A stretch of DNA of 64,000 nt from JAGOTP01 sp964567995 (GTDB lineage: Bacteria; Patescibacteriota; Patescibacteriia; 2-12-FULL-60-25). Positions 51,673-60,435 of the stretch are shown here, in pieces; within the stretch, counting starts at the first letter, position 1; the number at the start of each line of letters is the position of its first letter. The translations under genes were made by a program, and so were the position numbers. The notes beneath the pieces were generated by a model that did not search any database, was not told where the DNA came from, and was given only the letters and a program-made list of their open reading frames with translations. The stretch is taken from contig CAZMOB010000005.1 in assembly GCA_964567995.1 (NCBI GenBank), forward strand, positions 26,254 through 90,253, in the 5' to 3' direction.

Positions 51673-52902
51673 TTACTTCTTTTGACTACTTGTGGAGGAC
51701 AGCGCTTGAGTCGTCGTTGGAGTAGACGTGGGCGGTGAAACGGTAGGTAACGGAGGAGAGCCTGTTGCCATCGTTGGCGAAACCGGACTGGTAGTAGAAG
51801 CTGTTGGAACAATCGGCGTGGAAGAGCTGCTCGCCGTTGGTTGCGGTGGCTGGACGATCGATTCCGCTGAACGTTCGGCGCTCGAGGCGGACTTTGAAGC
51901 TTCGATCAGCTTATCCCCCACCTCGCTCAACCGATCTTGGGACAGAAGTTCACGCGCTTCTGCCAAAGAGGCATGAGCGCTCAACAGATTAGCCACAGAC
52001 GAAGTGGAGGCTCCAATCGTTGCGGCAGAGCTTGAAGCCGTGAAGGCGGTTGCGGTACCCGTTGCAGACAAGATACCTGCATCGGTCAGTTGTTGCATGG
52101 CACTCGTAATATGTTCCGAAACACCTTCGACCTTCTGACTTATAGACTGAATCAACTCTTCTTTGCTGACGAGCTTCTTTGACTCATCGTCTGTCTGCGA
52201 AACAATGATAACATTCACCGCTCGTACAGAGGCATTCACCGCTGCTGCTTCGACTTCTGCGACCTGTGAACGAGCATCCGGCGCGAGCGAGGCTTTGGCT
52301 TCTTTCAATCCGGCGACGGCATCGGTACTGGCTTTATCAATCAGTTTTGCAACCTCAACGCGCTCGGAGGGATTCTCTTCTGACACGTCTGTGAGTTGAT
52401 TTTTAACGGTATCCAAATCACGTCGGAGAATTTCCGTTGCTTCTTTCAAGCGTTCTGGTTTCTTTCCGACGTCTGTTTGCGCAATCTTTTTGATTTCATC
52501 GACACGACGGTTCACGAACTCCCCTTTCAAACGGACCTTTTCGCGCTTATCGGTCGTGAGGACCAAACGCGTTTGCTCGGACACGAGTTTGACGGGAAAC
52601 AACAAATCACCCGGAACGGATTGCTCAGCAGCCGAAACACTGACCATCGAACCACCGATGATCAGTCCAATCCCAGACAACGCAGCCGTGATTGGCCCAC
52701 GCAACAAGGAGCGGGTGGAGGATGGAATCAAAGAACGAATGATCACGCGGAGACGCTCGCCTAAAGACAGCTGTACCACTTCTGCTCCACCGATTTCTTG
52801 CAACAACCCTTCACGCGTCTTGGCGACCCACGCCGAATCCGGCTGCACCGAGCGGAACTCGGTGAGCAGGCGACGGACACGGGACGTGCGAAGATCGCGC
52901 AT
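51673..52902 (-). CDS. DUF5667-type membrane protein, possible anti-sigma factor
   Basis: A 409-residue protein with one transmembrane helix near 79-95 (ITAALSGIGLIIGGSMVSVS). A DUF5667-like segment follows (SVPGDLLFPVKLVSEQTRLVLTTDKREKVRLKGEFVNRRVDEI), then long charged helices likely to form a coiled coil (about 110-290), and an Ala/Ser/Thr/Pro-rich tail of about 75 residues. The cytoplasmic N-terminal ~75 residues are basic and could bind the sigma factor. The gene starts 7 nt after the ECF sigma gene, the usual order for sigma and anti-sigma. The extracytoplasmic Pro/Thr tail could sit in the wall. Anti-sigma function is inferred from position and topology only. Confidence 0.7.
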   Translation of the reverse strand: MRDLRTSRVRRLLTEFRSVQPDSAWVAKTREGLLQEIGGAEVVQLSLGERLRVIIRSLIPSSTRSLLRGPITAALSGIGLIIGGSMVSVSAAEQSVPGDLLFPVKLVSEQTRLVLTTDKREKVRLKGEFVNRRVDEIKKIAQTDVGKKPERLKEATEILRRDLDTVKNQLTDVSEENPSERVEVAKLIDKASTDAVAGLKEAKASLAPDARSQVAEVEAAAVNASVRAVNVIIVSQTDDESKKLVSKEELIQSISQKVEGVSEHITSAMQQLTDAGILSATGTATAFTASSSAATIGASTSSVANLLSAHASLAEARELLSQDRLSEVGDKLIEASKSASSAERSAESIVQPPQPTASSSSTPIVPTASTTSPVSPTMATGSPPLPTVSPPTSTPTTTQALSSTSSQKK

Positions 52903-52909
52903 AATGGGG

Positions 52910-53491
52910 TTAATCGGTGAAGGTCTGAAGAAGGGCGAGGGCTCGGTGATAGATCACGCGAACGTTGCCATGGGTCTTGTCGAGGGCTTGAGCGATCTCA
53001 GGAAACGAGAGCTCCTCGACCAACCGCAGCAACAGGACATCTTGGTAGTCCTCTTTGAGCTTTTTCATGTGACGCAGGAGAAGCGCTATTTCGGCCCGAG
53101 ATTCTGTCTGGGCGTGGCCCCTCCCCTCATCTGAAAGCTCCTTCTCACCTACAGTAGTCGTCAGACCCTCCCCATCTGTTACAACCGGATCATTTAGGGA
53201 GTCCGTTGGACGACGCTTCTCACGGCGATAGGTATCGATGATCTTCCGACGGGCAATTTTATAGAGAAGTCCTCGAATGCTCTGGATCTCTTCGGTTCTC
53301 TGAGAGAGAATCCGCCAAATATCCAAAAAAACCTCTGAAACCAGGTCTTCGGCCCCTTCACGGTGAGAAACTTTGGCCAGGATAAAACGATACAACGGCT
53401 GGACATGCCGATCATACAGGCGAGCAAATGCCGTCCGGTCGCCTTCAGTTCGGATGCGAAAGACAAGATAGGCGTCGATCAGGGAAGACAT
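52910..53491 (-). CDS. RNA polymerase sigma factor, ECF-like sigma-70 family
   Basis: A 193-residue sigma factor. Region 2 is seen in FARLYDRHVQPLYRFILAKVSHREGAEDLVSEVFLDIWR (about 23-60), with EDLVSEVFLDIW as the core-binding 2.2 helix. Region 4 is VLLLRLVEELSFPEIAQALDKTHGNVRVIYHRALALLQ near 150-188, a helix-turn-helix. ATG 53491 (MSSLIDAYL) is chosen because a -10 box, TATTCT, lies 6 nt before it; the upstream frame to 53641 includes promoter DNA. It heads a unit with the DUF5667 gene and lies upstream of the S-layer gene. Control of envelope genes is the likely role. Confidence 0.9.
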   Translation of the reverse strand: MSSLIDAYLVFRIRTEGDRTAFARLYDRHVQPLYRFILAKVSHREGAEDLVSEVFLDIWRILSQRTEEIQSIRGLLYKIARRKIIDTYRREKRRPTDSLNDPVVTDGEGLTTTVGEKELSDEGRGHAQTESRAEIALLLRHMKKLKEDYQDVLLLRLVEELSFPEIAQALDKTHGNVRVIYHRALALLQTFTD

Positions 53492-53497
53492 GAGTGA

Positions 53498-53519
53498 AGA
53501 ATAAACGCTAAATCTAGCG
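53498..53519 (-). promoter_or_regulatory. -10 box and inverted repeat before the ECF sigma gene
   Basis: TATTCT (53498-53503) lies 6 nt before the ATG. Directly upstream, CGCTA-AATC-TAGCG (53506-53519) is a perfect 5-bp inverted repeat in the -10/-35 spacer, a position suited to an operator, possibly for autoregulation. Confidence 0.45.
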
Positions 53520-53608
53520 AAAAATACCCTACCTCTGACAGATCGAACAGAAAGACATAACTCTAGGAGATTAGAGAATAATGTAGCAAAAACGAGCCAA
53601 AACGCCAA

Positions 53609-53632
53609 GTCCCCCGGCTTTTTCCGAGGGAC
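53609..53632 (-). terminator. Probable terminator between glycosyltransferase and sigma genes
   Basis: GTCCCCCGG (53609-53617) pairs with CCGAGGGAC (53624-53632), with a T-rich loop. On the minus strand TTGGCGTTTTGG follows, a weak T run suited to ending the gene that stops at 53672. Confidence 0.6.
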
Positions 53633-53671
53633 GTGAGGCAATGAAGACTTTTATGTTCAAAAATATTGATT

Positions 53672-54850
53672 TTAGGCTGCGTTAGCCGGAGTCACTAGTT
53701 CGAACGATTGGCCGCAGAGCTCTCGATAAAAGCGATCTAAGTCGTCGATTCGATCGACTGGATGGAAGGCTCGCTCGACATGGGCCCGGGTGGCTTCCCC
53801 CATCGCCTGCCGGTCAGCCGAAGAGAGCGAAACCAGCTCGATCAAACCACGAGCTAAATCGTCGACATCGTTCACACGAACCTTGATCACAGAGCTACCG
53901 AGGGCCTCCTGATTCTGCGGAAGAGCGGTCGCAACAGCTGGGCGAGCGAAGGCGCCCGCTTCCAACATGGCGAAGGATAGACCTTCCGTCAAAGTCGGAA
54001 AGACGTGGGCCATCGCATGAGCCTGAAGGGCGGCTAATTCCATCCCCCACCGTTCACCGAGAAGTTTCACGTTCGGCACACTCGATGCCAACTTGGATAG
54101 CCAAGACACATATGAGTCTGTCCAAACACCTCCACCCACAATCACAAGCGGAATGGTGGCGAAGAGATCAGGGCGTGATTCACGAACCTTGGCGTAGGCC
54201 TGAATCAACAAGTGGATGTGCTTATTAGGCACAAGCCGACCAGCAGAAATAAGATAGTGGTCTTTTTTTAATCCAAAAGCCGCCAAAGGCTCAGTCGGAA
54301 CCTGGTTTTTTTCAATATCGAACGGATGAGAAATATAAACGGTCTGCGTCGAAAAACGCTTCAGACAATCACGTAACAAGGTCTGAGAAACAACAATCGT
54401 TTTATCGGGCACGTTGCACGAAATCCATTCGCCCAGGCGGAGGATTTTTTTGGCGAGCCAATTCCATTTGGCATGACCGGCATCGATACAGTGAAAGGTC
54501 ACAACCAGCTTCGCTTTTGGATGGAGCAAGCGGGCGAGTGGAGCGAGGAGCGCAACACTCGACCCTTGCAAATGGATGACGTCGGGCTTGAGACGACGTG
54601 CATTCCAAAGAGCGGTCAGCGAATGGGTGATCGCATCCAAATGCTTGGTCCGGATTCCTGAACTAAAACGCTGCTCGACCCCGGCAGGAGCCTGGCCATT
54701 TCCGACATACCAACGCCGACCGTAGACCACGATATGATAGCCACGAGCCGCCAAGCCTGTCGCAATCGACGAGACATGACGCTCAATCCCACCGGAACGG
54801 GCCGGTAGGCCTTTTTGGCCAATCATGACAATCGTCAGTGGTTTTGACAT
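53672..54850 (-). CDS. Glycosyltransferase family 4
   Basis: A 392-residue GT4 enzyme. It begins with the signature MIGQKGLPARSGGIERHVSSIA, found in a GT4 subgroup that includes rhamnosyl- and glucosyltransferases of surface polysaccharides. LKPDVIHLQGSSVALLAPLA lies near 90, YLISAGRLVPNKHIHLLIQAY near 200 and VFPTLTEGLSFAMLEAGAFARPAVATALP near 285-313 with E-x7-E. ATG 54850 is chosen over 54868 because it lies 8 nt after the -10 of a strong promoter. It is a single gene. Confidence 0.9.
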   Translation of the reverse strand: MSKPLTIVMIGQKGLPARSGGIERHVSSIATGLAARGYHIVVYGRRWYVGNGQAPAGVEQRFSSGIRTKHLDAITHSLTALWNARRLKPDVIHLQGSSVALLAPLARLLHPKAKLVVTFHCIDAGHAKWNWLAKKILRLGEWISCNVPDKTIVVSQTLLRDCLKRFSTQTVYISHPFDIEKNQVPTEPLAAFGLKKDHYLISAGRLVPNKHIHLLIQAYAKVRESRPDLFATIPLVIVGGGVWTDSYVSWLSKLASSVPNVKLLGERWGMELAALQAHAMAHVFPTLTEGLSFAMLEAGAFARPAVATALPQNQEALGSSVIKVRVNDVDDLARGLIELVSLSSADRQAMGEATRAHVERAFHPVDRIDDLDRFYRELCGQSFELVTPANAA

Positions 54851-54858
54851 AACCTGAT

Positions 54859-54887
54859 ACTTAACCACATTTTCCCCTATTTGTCAA
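54859..54887 (-). promoter_or_regulatory. Consensus promoter of the glycosyltransferase gene (leaderless)
   Basis: On the minus strand TTGACA (54882-54887), a 17-nt spacer ending TGG and TTAAGT (54859-54864) lie 8 nt before ATG 54850. It is one of the clearest leaderless promoters in the window. Confidence 0.8.
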
Positions 54888-54934
54888 TCAATTTTGTGCA
54901 TTTTTTAGCTAATTTAAAGCAAAAATAGCTTCAT

Positions 54935-55327
54935 CTATGAACCCACATTCTGAATCCATTGGATGTCTGGCTCTGGAGTTCTCCACAGGATAGAGATCAC
55001 ATCCGCCTGATACTTGGACACAGAGGGTGCTTGAGATTGGAGCCAAACTTCGATCGCTCGAAACCAACGAAGGCGCTTCAGTCCGGTGACCGATTCTTCT
55101 GGATAGCCGAAAGCCGTTCCTCGACGGGTTTTTACCTCAACAAAGCGAATTTCTTGCTCCCGTTGAACGATGAGATCAATTTCTCCCAAACGACAGCGCC
55201 AATTCCGGACCAAAATGCGGAACCCCTGTGCTTCCAAGAAACGAGCGGCTAACTCCTCACCCCGTTTCCCGATCAATGCACGAGCAGTCGGCGGGACTAC
55301 TTTTTGTGTTTGGGCTTTGGCAGCCAT
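54935..55327 (-). CDS. yraN: YraN/UPF0102 family endonuclease-like protein
   Basis: This 130-residue protein matches the YraN family: GKRGEELAARFLEAQGFRILVRNWRCRLGEIDLIVQ near 21-56, then IRFVEVKTRRGTAFGYPEESV near 60-80. The order E, G-E-I-D, E-V-K is the nuclease core of restriction-endonuclease-like folds, so a metal-dependent nuclease role is expected, though the family's function is unproven. It overlaps the preceding membrane protein gene by 31 nt and is probably cotranscribed. Confidence 0.88.
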   Translation of the reverse strand: MAAKAQTQKVVPPTARALIGKRGEELAARFLEAQGFRILVRNWRCRLGEIDLIVQREQEIRFVEVKTRRGTAFGYPEESVTGLKRLRWFRAIEVWLQSQAPSVSKYQADVISILWRTPEPDIQWIQNVGS

Positions 55328-55710
55328 TTTTCGTAGGAAGCTTGCTGTGAAGCGGTGCGTTCTTGAAGAGGGATGGTGAGGCGTAGCTCACGAATGGGTC
55401 CGAAGAGCAACCAGCCGAAGAAGAGCACACCAAGCGGCAACCAGAGGCGCATCCCCAAGACAGGGACACCGGTCACAGTCATGAGCAACCAGATAATGCC
55501 GCAGATCCCCGCCCAGAGCAGCGTATGGCCGATCGTCGTGAAGGCATGCTTGCGTAGTTTAGAGTCTTGGCGAGGACGTAGGACAAATAATGTCAAAACA
55601 CCGGCCGCCAACAACAGAATGAAGATGCCTCCGAAGATTATTTGAGCGATAAACTGTAAAGCGGGAGGATAGAGTGAGAACCAGTAGGAGAAAGACAGAA
55701 ATCCAGGCAT
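55297..55710 (-). CDS. Small polytopic membrane protein
   Basis: A 137-residue hypothetical protein with about three hydrophobic helices: ALQFIAQIIFGGIFILLLAAGVLTLFVL (about 17-45), TIGHTLLWAGICGIIWLLMTVTG (about 60-82) and LWLPLGVLFFGWLLFG (about 88-103). A basic tail ends KWLPKPKHKK. No family is recognised. ATG 55710 is chosen because the -10-like TACACT lies 9 nt upstream; an in-frame start at 55752 would overlap the upstream gene. It overlaps yraN, suggesting coupling. Confidence 0.6.
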   Translation of the reverse strand: MPGFLSFSYWFSLYPPALQFIAQIIFGGIFILLLAAGVLTLFVLRPRQDSKLRKHAFTTIGHTLLWAGICGIIWLLMTVTGVPVLGMRLWLPLGVLFFGWLLFGPIRELRLTIPLQERTASQQASYEKWLPKPKHKK

Positions 55711-55719
55711 AGAGATGCG

Positions 55720-55725
55720 AGTGTA
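55720..55725 (-). promoter_or_regulatory. -10 box of the 137-residue membrane protein gene (leaderless)
   Basis: TACACT on the minus strand lies 9 nt before ATG 55710, matching the spacing seen at asnB and kdsB. The -35 is weak. Confidence 0.5.
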
Positions 55726-55748
55726 ATGCCACAATCGTAAATAGGTCG

Positions 55749-56360
55749 TCAATGATGTGTAGACGGAAGCGCGACATGACCGACCTTCACGCGTGATTCA
55801 CCCAATGGACGTTGGTAAGATAACGCGTAGTGGAATTCTCCCGCTTCAAACGCCTCTTGCGGGACCCAGCCATGACGTTGCCACAGACGATGCGCTTCCG
55901 CTTGCGGTAAGCGTCGGTCATCAGACGGACCAAGCACTGCACGACCCGGCATCCATTCGACGCAGAGAAGCTGACCGCCTGGTTTCGTTACGCGCCAGGC
56001 TTCTTGGATCAAGCCATCACGTTGCTCTGCCATGTACAGATTATCCACAACCAACGTGAGGTCAAGCGAAGCGTCTGGAATGCGAGCAGCCCCCACGACT
56101 TCGATATCGGACCAGACGGTTTGAATATTCCAAAATTGTTCGTGTCGAGCTGCTTTCTCAATCGCTTGCAATGCGACTCGTCGGATATCGACCGCGTAGA
56201 CTTTTCCATCCGCTCCCACCATTTGCGCCGCGGGAAACACAAAATGCCCCGTGCTCCCACACCCAAGATCAGCGACCCAGGCGCCACGCCGCAACCCGAT
56301 CCGTTCAAGTAATTTGAAAGGGTTCAAGACATCGGTCGAGCTCATCGCCTGCCGGATCAT
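55749..56360 (-). CDS. SAM-dependent methyltransferase, class I
   Basis: A 203-residue methyltransferase with motif I WVADLGCGSTGHFVFPAAQ near 28-46, acid KVYAVDIRRVALQAIEKAA, ASLDLTLVVDNLYMAEQRDGLIQEAWRVTKPGGQLLCVEW near 97-137. It resembles arsenite- or ubiquinone-type small-molecule methyltransferases (UbiE/COQ5-like), but no specific substrate can be assigned. It lies 3 nt from the small membrane protein gene upstream and may be cotranscribed. Confidence 0.82.
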   Translation of the reverse strand: MIRQAMSSTDVLNPFKLLERIGLRRGAWVADLGCGSTGHFVFPAAQMVGADGKVYAVDIRRVALQAIEKAARHEQFWNIQTVWSDIEVVGAARIPDASLDLTLVVDNLYMAEQRDGLIQEAWRVTKPGGQLLCVEWMPGRAVLGPSDDRRLPQAEAHRLWQRHGWVPQEAFEAGEFHYALSYQRPLGESRVKVGHVALPSTHH

Positions 56361-56363
56361 AGG

Positions 56364-56615
56364 CTACTGTCCCGCAGAAAAGACGGAACCGAGCGTTGCG
56401 TTCAACAGCGCATCCCACATGTCCGTCGCGACAATGAGACCAAGAATGATGAAAACGATACCGAGTAATTTATAGAAGAGACGAGACCCACCTAAGTGAC
56501 GTTCAGCCCAATCAACTCCACCGAAAAAATCCAGAATGATCGCGGTCTTGATGACGAAAAAGACTCCAACAGCGGTGATCAGAATTCCGATCAAGATTTG
56601 AAAGAGCAGGCTCAT
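56364..56615 (-). CDS. Small two-helix membrane protein
   Basis: An 83-residue protein with two hydrophobic helices: LLFQILIGILITAVGVFFVIKTAIILDFFG (about 3-32) and LFYKLLGIVFIILGLIVATDMW (about 46-68), joined by a charged turn (GVDWAERHLGGSR). It has no recognised family. ATG 56615 is favoured by an extended -10, TGCTACACT, 10 nt upstream (56626-56634). It lies 3 nt before the methyltransferase gene. Confidence 0.6.
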   Translation of the reverse strand: MSLLFQILIGILITAVGVFFVIKTAIILDFFGGVDWAERHLGGSRLFYKLLGIVFIILGLIVATDMWDALLNATLGSVFSAGQ

Positions 56616-56623
56616 AGATGGAA

Positions 56624-57877
56624 TCAGTGTAGCACATTCTGGGGAGCTCGTACGCTCTGAATGGCATCTGCATAAATGCGATCGAGATCGGCCAGGTGCT
56701 TGGGCCACGTACGCGTCTCAAGAATTTTTCGACGAGCAGACGCCCCGCGACGGGCACGCTCCGCCTCTGGCGTACGCAGAAACCCACGCAGTGTCGCTAC
56801 CCAATCTTTGACATCATTTGGTGTCACGAGCCAGCCTTCTTCCCCATCTTGAATCAGTTCCGGATTTCCACCGATCCGCGTCGCGATGCAGGGAATCCCA
56901 TCCGCCATTCCTTCAAGCAAAGAAGTGGAGGCGTTTTCGTAGCAGATGGAAGGCATCACGAGCGCATCGGCTTTATTGCGAATCGCTGATAACGCATCGG
57001 GCGATTGAAAGCCCAGGAATTCGACGTTCTCTGCCTTTGCTTCGCGTACGATCGCTTGCAACGCCTCTTCGTCCGGACCACGCCCAGCAATTTTGACTCG
57101 CAATTCTGGAATTTGCACGGCGGCCTGTAAAAAAGAACCGATCCCTTTCTCTTTAGACAACCGTCCCGCGTACAAAATATAACCGCCCCCTCGCTCCGCC
57201 ACGGCCGCTCCAACGCTGACCGGGTTCGGAGCGTAGATCAATTTACTCGCCGGCTCACCCCAATCCTCCATCTTCTCTTTCATGAAATGGGACGGACAGA
57301 TAAAGGCTTGCATGGTTTTTTCGTACATTTGAAATAATTTTGTATAGCCCATCTCAAAGGCGACCAAGAGATTCCCTGGAAGTGAAGCGAAGACGCAGTT
57401 GTACTTGACGGCATTCAAGTATTTTCCCCCTTTGCAACGCTCACAGGGAGCCCCTTGCGTGAACATGCTATAGCTCGGACAGGCTAATTTATAGTCATGC
57501 AGAGTTTGAACACAGGGCAAACGGAATTGTCGAATCGGGCGGAGAATAGAAGTCGAAAGATGATGGTAAATATTGTGAACATGCACGATGTCTGGTTTAT
57601 AGTCTCGCAAGAGATTCCGCATGCCTTGTTCCGCCTCACGATTCCAGACAAACTGCGCGGCTTTTTTGGCATCTTTCACTGGCCCCTGCCATTGGTTCAG
57701 CGTATTACGTGTAACAAAATGCTTCTCATCCCCATGTGCGGGCAGATTTTTGTCAGATAGCGTCGAAAAGGCATGAACATCATACCCCGCCTCCTGCTGC
57801 GCCTTCATCAAGCGATGGAAATAGACTTCTGCGCCACCGTGCAAATCAAAGAATTTATTGACGTGAAGAATCCGCAT
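56624..57877 (-). CDS. Glycosyltransferase family 4 with Cys-rich insert
   Basis: A 417-residue GT4 enzyme beginning MRILHVNKFFDLHGGAEVYFHRLM. A loop with four Cys (LACPSYSMFTQGAPCERCKGGKYLNAVKYNC near 140-170) is typical of a GT4 subgroup and may bind zinc. YILYAGRLSKEKGIGSFLQAA starts the donor half near 235, and MPSICYENASTSLLEGMADGIPCIATRIGG near 310-340 has the donor glutamates. ATG 57877 overlaps the upstream glycosyltransferase gene by 23 nt; the longer frame from 57973 would run further into it. Confidence 0.9.
   Translation of the reverse strand: MRILHVNKFFDLHGGAEVYFHRLMKAQQEAGYDVHAFSTLSDKNLPAHGDEKHFVTRNTLNQWQGPVKDAKKAAQFVWNREAEQGMRNLLRDYKPDIVHVHNIYHHLSTSILRPIRQFRLPCVQTLHDYKLACPSYSMFTQGAPCERCKGGKYLNAVKYNCVFASLPGNLLVAFEMGYTKLFQMYEKTMQAFICPSHFMKEKMEDWGEPASKLIYAPNPVSVGAAVAERGGGYILYAGRLSKEKGIGSFLQAAVQIPELRVKIAGRGPDEEALQAIVREAKAENVEFLGFQSPDALSAIRNKADALVMPSICYENASTSLLEGMADGIPCIATRIGGNPELIQDGEEGWLVTPNDVKDWVATLRGFLRTPEAERARRGASARRKILETRTWPKHLADLDRIYADAIQSVRAPQNVLH
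56626..56634 (-). promoter_or_regulatory. Extended -10 promoter within the end of the glycosyltransferase gene
   Basis: The minus strand reads TGCTACACT, 10 nt before ATG 56615. It overlaps the last codons of the upstream glycosyltransferase (stop at 56624), so the small membrane gene has its own start with a leader of about 3 nt. Confidence 0.55.
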
Positions 57878-58943
57878 AGGTCTTGAGCCACCGGTCATAT
57901 AAGTAAGCGTAGGTATCTGCCATTGTTTCACGCGAACCACGTGATTGCACGATCTGTTGCGCTTGCGTTGCACGCTTCACCGCGTCTGTTGGATGATCCA
58001 AGATCTGATTGATCGTCTTCGCCCATTCTTCTACCTGATCGACAGGAGCGAACTGAGCAGAGGAAGCGTCGAACCATTCACGGAAGACTGGTAGATCGCT
58101 GAGCAAAAGAGGAGTTGCGCTTGCGGCGGCTTCGAGAAGCGTGATTCCCTGACCCTCCCAACGCGAGGGAAAACACAAGAGGTCGGCCGTAGCCAAACGC
58201 TGTTTTATATCAGACACGACACCCAAAAACTTCACACGGGGCAACATGCCTAGCGACTCAGTCAGCCGTTCTAGGCGTTGACGATCCGGTCCGTCGCCAC
58301 AGATCTCAAGCCGCCACGGACACTTTACCTGCGCCAAGGCTTTGAGCAATGTGTCTTGTCCTTTCTGCTTGGTGAGACGACCGATACATAACAAACGAGG
58401 AATATCGCTGAACGGACGAGGCGGGCGCTCTTCAATCTGCGAGAGGTCAATTCCATTCGGGATCACCGAAAGACGATGCAAGGGCACGCCAAATACAGAA
58501 CGCACATGCTCTTTCACAACATGCGACACGCAAGCGATCTGGTCGGTTCGCTTGGCCATGAAAGAGCGCAGCAATCGGCGCTTCCAAGGATCATCCAGAT
58601 CTTCGTTATGGATGGTCGAAATCCAGGGATGAATCCCCTTCCACCAGGCGACCATTCCCGCCCAAACATCACCGCCCAAATGCGTATGCAAGAGATCTGG
58701 CCGATGCGTACGAAATTCTTCCGTAAAAAACTTCAGGAGATCCATTTTGCTCGTGCCCTTCGGGCCTAGCACAACTTCGATGCCGAGTGAGCGAAATTCT
58801 TTCTCCATCGCTCCACCACCACCAGCAGCGATCAGACGGAAGTCATAGCGGTCCTTCAAACATGCGATCAAATCAAACACGACGCGTTCGGCGCCCGCTC
58901 GCTCCAACGCCCACAAGACTTGAGTAATACGTGGCTTAGGCAT
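57855..58943 (-). CDS. Glycosyltransferase family 4
   Basis: A 362-residue GT4 enzyme: ITQVLWALERAGAERVVFDLIACL at the N-terminus, RPDLLHTHLGGDVWAGMVAWW near 83, VIPNGIDLSQI near 164, RLLCIGRLTKQKGQDTLLKALAQ near 187, and LLCFPSRWEGQGITLLEAAASATPLLLSDLP near 263-293. The donor pair is E and E in WEGQGITLLE. It overlaps the O-antigen polymerase-like gene by 8 nt and the following glycosyltransferase by 23 nt, forming a three-gene unit. Confidence 0.9.
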   Translation of the reverse strand: MPKPRITQVLWALERAGAERVVFDLIACLKDRYDFRLIAAGGGGAMEKEFRSLGIEVVLGPKGTSKMDLLKFFTEEFRTHRPDLLHTHLGGDVWAGMVAWWKGIHPWISTIHNEDLDDPWKRRLLRSFMAKRTDQIACVSHVVKEHVRSVFGVPLHRLSVIPNGIDLSQIEERPPRPFSDIPRLLCIGRLTKQKGQDTLLKALAQVKCPWRLEICGDGPDRQRLERLTESLGMLPRVKFLGVVSDIKQRLATADLLCFPSRWEGQGITLLEAAASATPLLLSDLPVFREWFDASSAQFAPVDQVEEWAKTINQILDHPTDAVKRATQAQQIVQSRGSRETMADTYAYLYDRWLKTYADSSRQ

Positions 58944-60429
58944 CGTGGGTAATCAAAAAATCCGGATCTTGGGCTCGTTCTCGCAGTAATAAGATACGAC
59001 CACCAGCTAACAAAATCCCCACCGGTAACCACAATTTGGCAGACCAATAGGTTGTGTTGAAAATCTGATAAGAGAACGCTCCCAACATCGCAACGATCAA
59101 ACAAGCGTAGGCCCGACGCTCCAAGGAATTCACTTTAAACGCTTGCCAGACTCGCCAGGTCCAGCGCCCTAGAACGAACAAAAGGATGGCAAAGGCACAC
59201 AAACCAATTACTCCAGTCTCTGCTCCTAACTTCTGAAGAATCCCATGCGAATCAAGCGGTGCCCCAAATTCATAAGAAAACAACCATGTAGCGCCCACGC
59301 GGTCGACAAACGTCCCCGCTCCAACACCAATCAATGGACTCGCGGTAAACAAGCTCCAAGCGATTCCCGTTAACATCGCTCGCGCGTCCGTCGAGCCTTG
59401 GATTTCGGTTCGGCTGGAAAATAGAACCATGTAGACCGCCAATGGCGAGAGGAGAATTACTCCACTCACCAGTGCACGAAGATGACGCTTCAATTCCTGT
59501 CGATAATTGAAGTAGATCAAACAAGCCGCCTGCAGAATGAGCGTGATCCAAGCCGAACGCGCAAACGTCAGGAGCGCGATGAGCGTCATGAAGGCGGACA
59601 AGCCATATAACAAGCGTTTTCCTCTTTTATCATTGGTCAGCTCAGCCGCGCATAATGCTAACGGCGCAACAAACACCAACCACTCCGCCAAGACATTATG
59701 ATTGATCCCGATCGGAGAAACGCCAAAGATTGGCAAGGGACGGGCGCGATGTAACGCCGCATCAAACACGAACAATGAACGGAGCCCATCAAAAGCAAAG
59801 ATTAAACCGGACGTGATTAAAACGCCGAGCGTCGTAAGCAAGCGACGCCGCGAACGAAGGAAATTCGCTGGCAACAACACCCAAGCGATATAAGAAAACA
59901 GCACCGGACGCAACGCATACTTTATGACAAATAACGGATTTGGGGCAGCGATCGAAAAGACAGATAAGACGTGAGCTAAAATCAGCAGCCCAAACGAAAT
60001 TCCCAGTGGCAGCCAAGGCTTCCAGTCCGTTTGTTTACGCTTTTGCCAAATGAAGAGCAGACGGAACGCCCACGCTGCCAAGGCAATCAGCGCCACCAAA
60101 TCGGATACGGGAATGTCGATCGATCCTCCAAAGACTCGTTCCCCCAACTGCACGGTTCCCGTGGATAACGACACAACCCATCCGATAAAGGGCGCAACAA
60201 ACACTGCGGCATAAAAAACAACATACGGCGCCCGCCAAGCGATCAAAAGCACGATCAACGCTATCAAGCCAGACCACACGCTTAAGCCCAATCCAAGCGC
60301 CGTAAGACACGCCCCCACCAACACGCATAAAAATAACCCCCAGCCGATGCGTGGCCACAGCGATCGCGTCTCATTCAGGTGATCGAACATCGTTGCGATC
60401 TCCATTTGTCGAGGAACAACCAACGGCAT
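58936..60429 (-). CDS. O-antigen ligase/polymerase-like membrane protein
   Basis: A 497-residue protein with about twelve hydrophobic helices and the Wzy_C region. The loop near 325-395 contains SSRTEIQGSTDARAMLTGIAWSLF, GVGAGTFVDRVGATW and SHGILQKLGAETGVIGL. The Arg, the Gly-Gly-Phe-like turn and the His match O-antigen ligases and bactoprenol glycan polymerases. It is translated first in a unit with two glycosyltransferases, so it may polymerise or ligate the glycan they make. TAAACT with a TGG extension lies 6 nt before ATG 60429. It is the second ligase-like gene here, without a TPR tail. Confidence 0.83.
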   Translation of the reverse strand: MPLVVPRQMEIATMFDHLNETRSLWPRIGWGLFLCVLVGACLTALGLGLSVWSGLIALIVLLIAWRAPYVVFYAAVFVAPFIGWVVSLSTGTVQLGERVFGGSIDIPVSDLVALIALAAWAFRLLFIWQKRKQTDWKPWLPLGISFGLLILAHVLSVFSIAAPNPLFVIKYALRPVLFSYIAWVLLPANFLRSRRRLLTTLGVLITSGLIFAFDGLRSLFVFDAALHRARPLPIFGVSPIGINHNVLAEWLVFVAPLALCAAELTNDKRGKRLLYGLSAFMTLIALLTFARSAWITLILQAACLIYFNYRQELKRHLRALVSGVILLSPLAVYMVLFSSRTEIQGSTDARAMLTGIAWSLFTASPLIGVGAGTFVDRVGATWLFSYEFGAPLDSHGILQKLGAETGVIGLCAFAILLFVLGRWTWRVWQAFKVNSLERRAYACLIVAMLGAFSYQIFNTTYWSAKLWLPVGILLAGGRILLLRERAQDPDFLITHDA

Positions 60430-60435
60430 GGCGAC

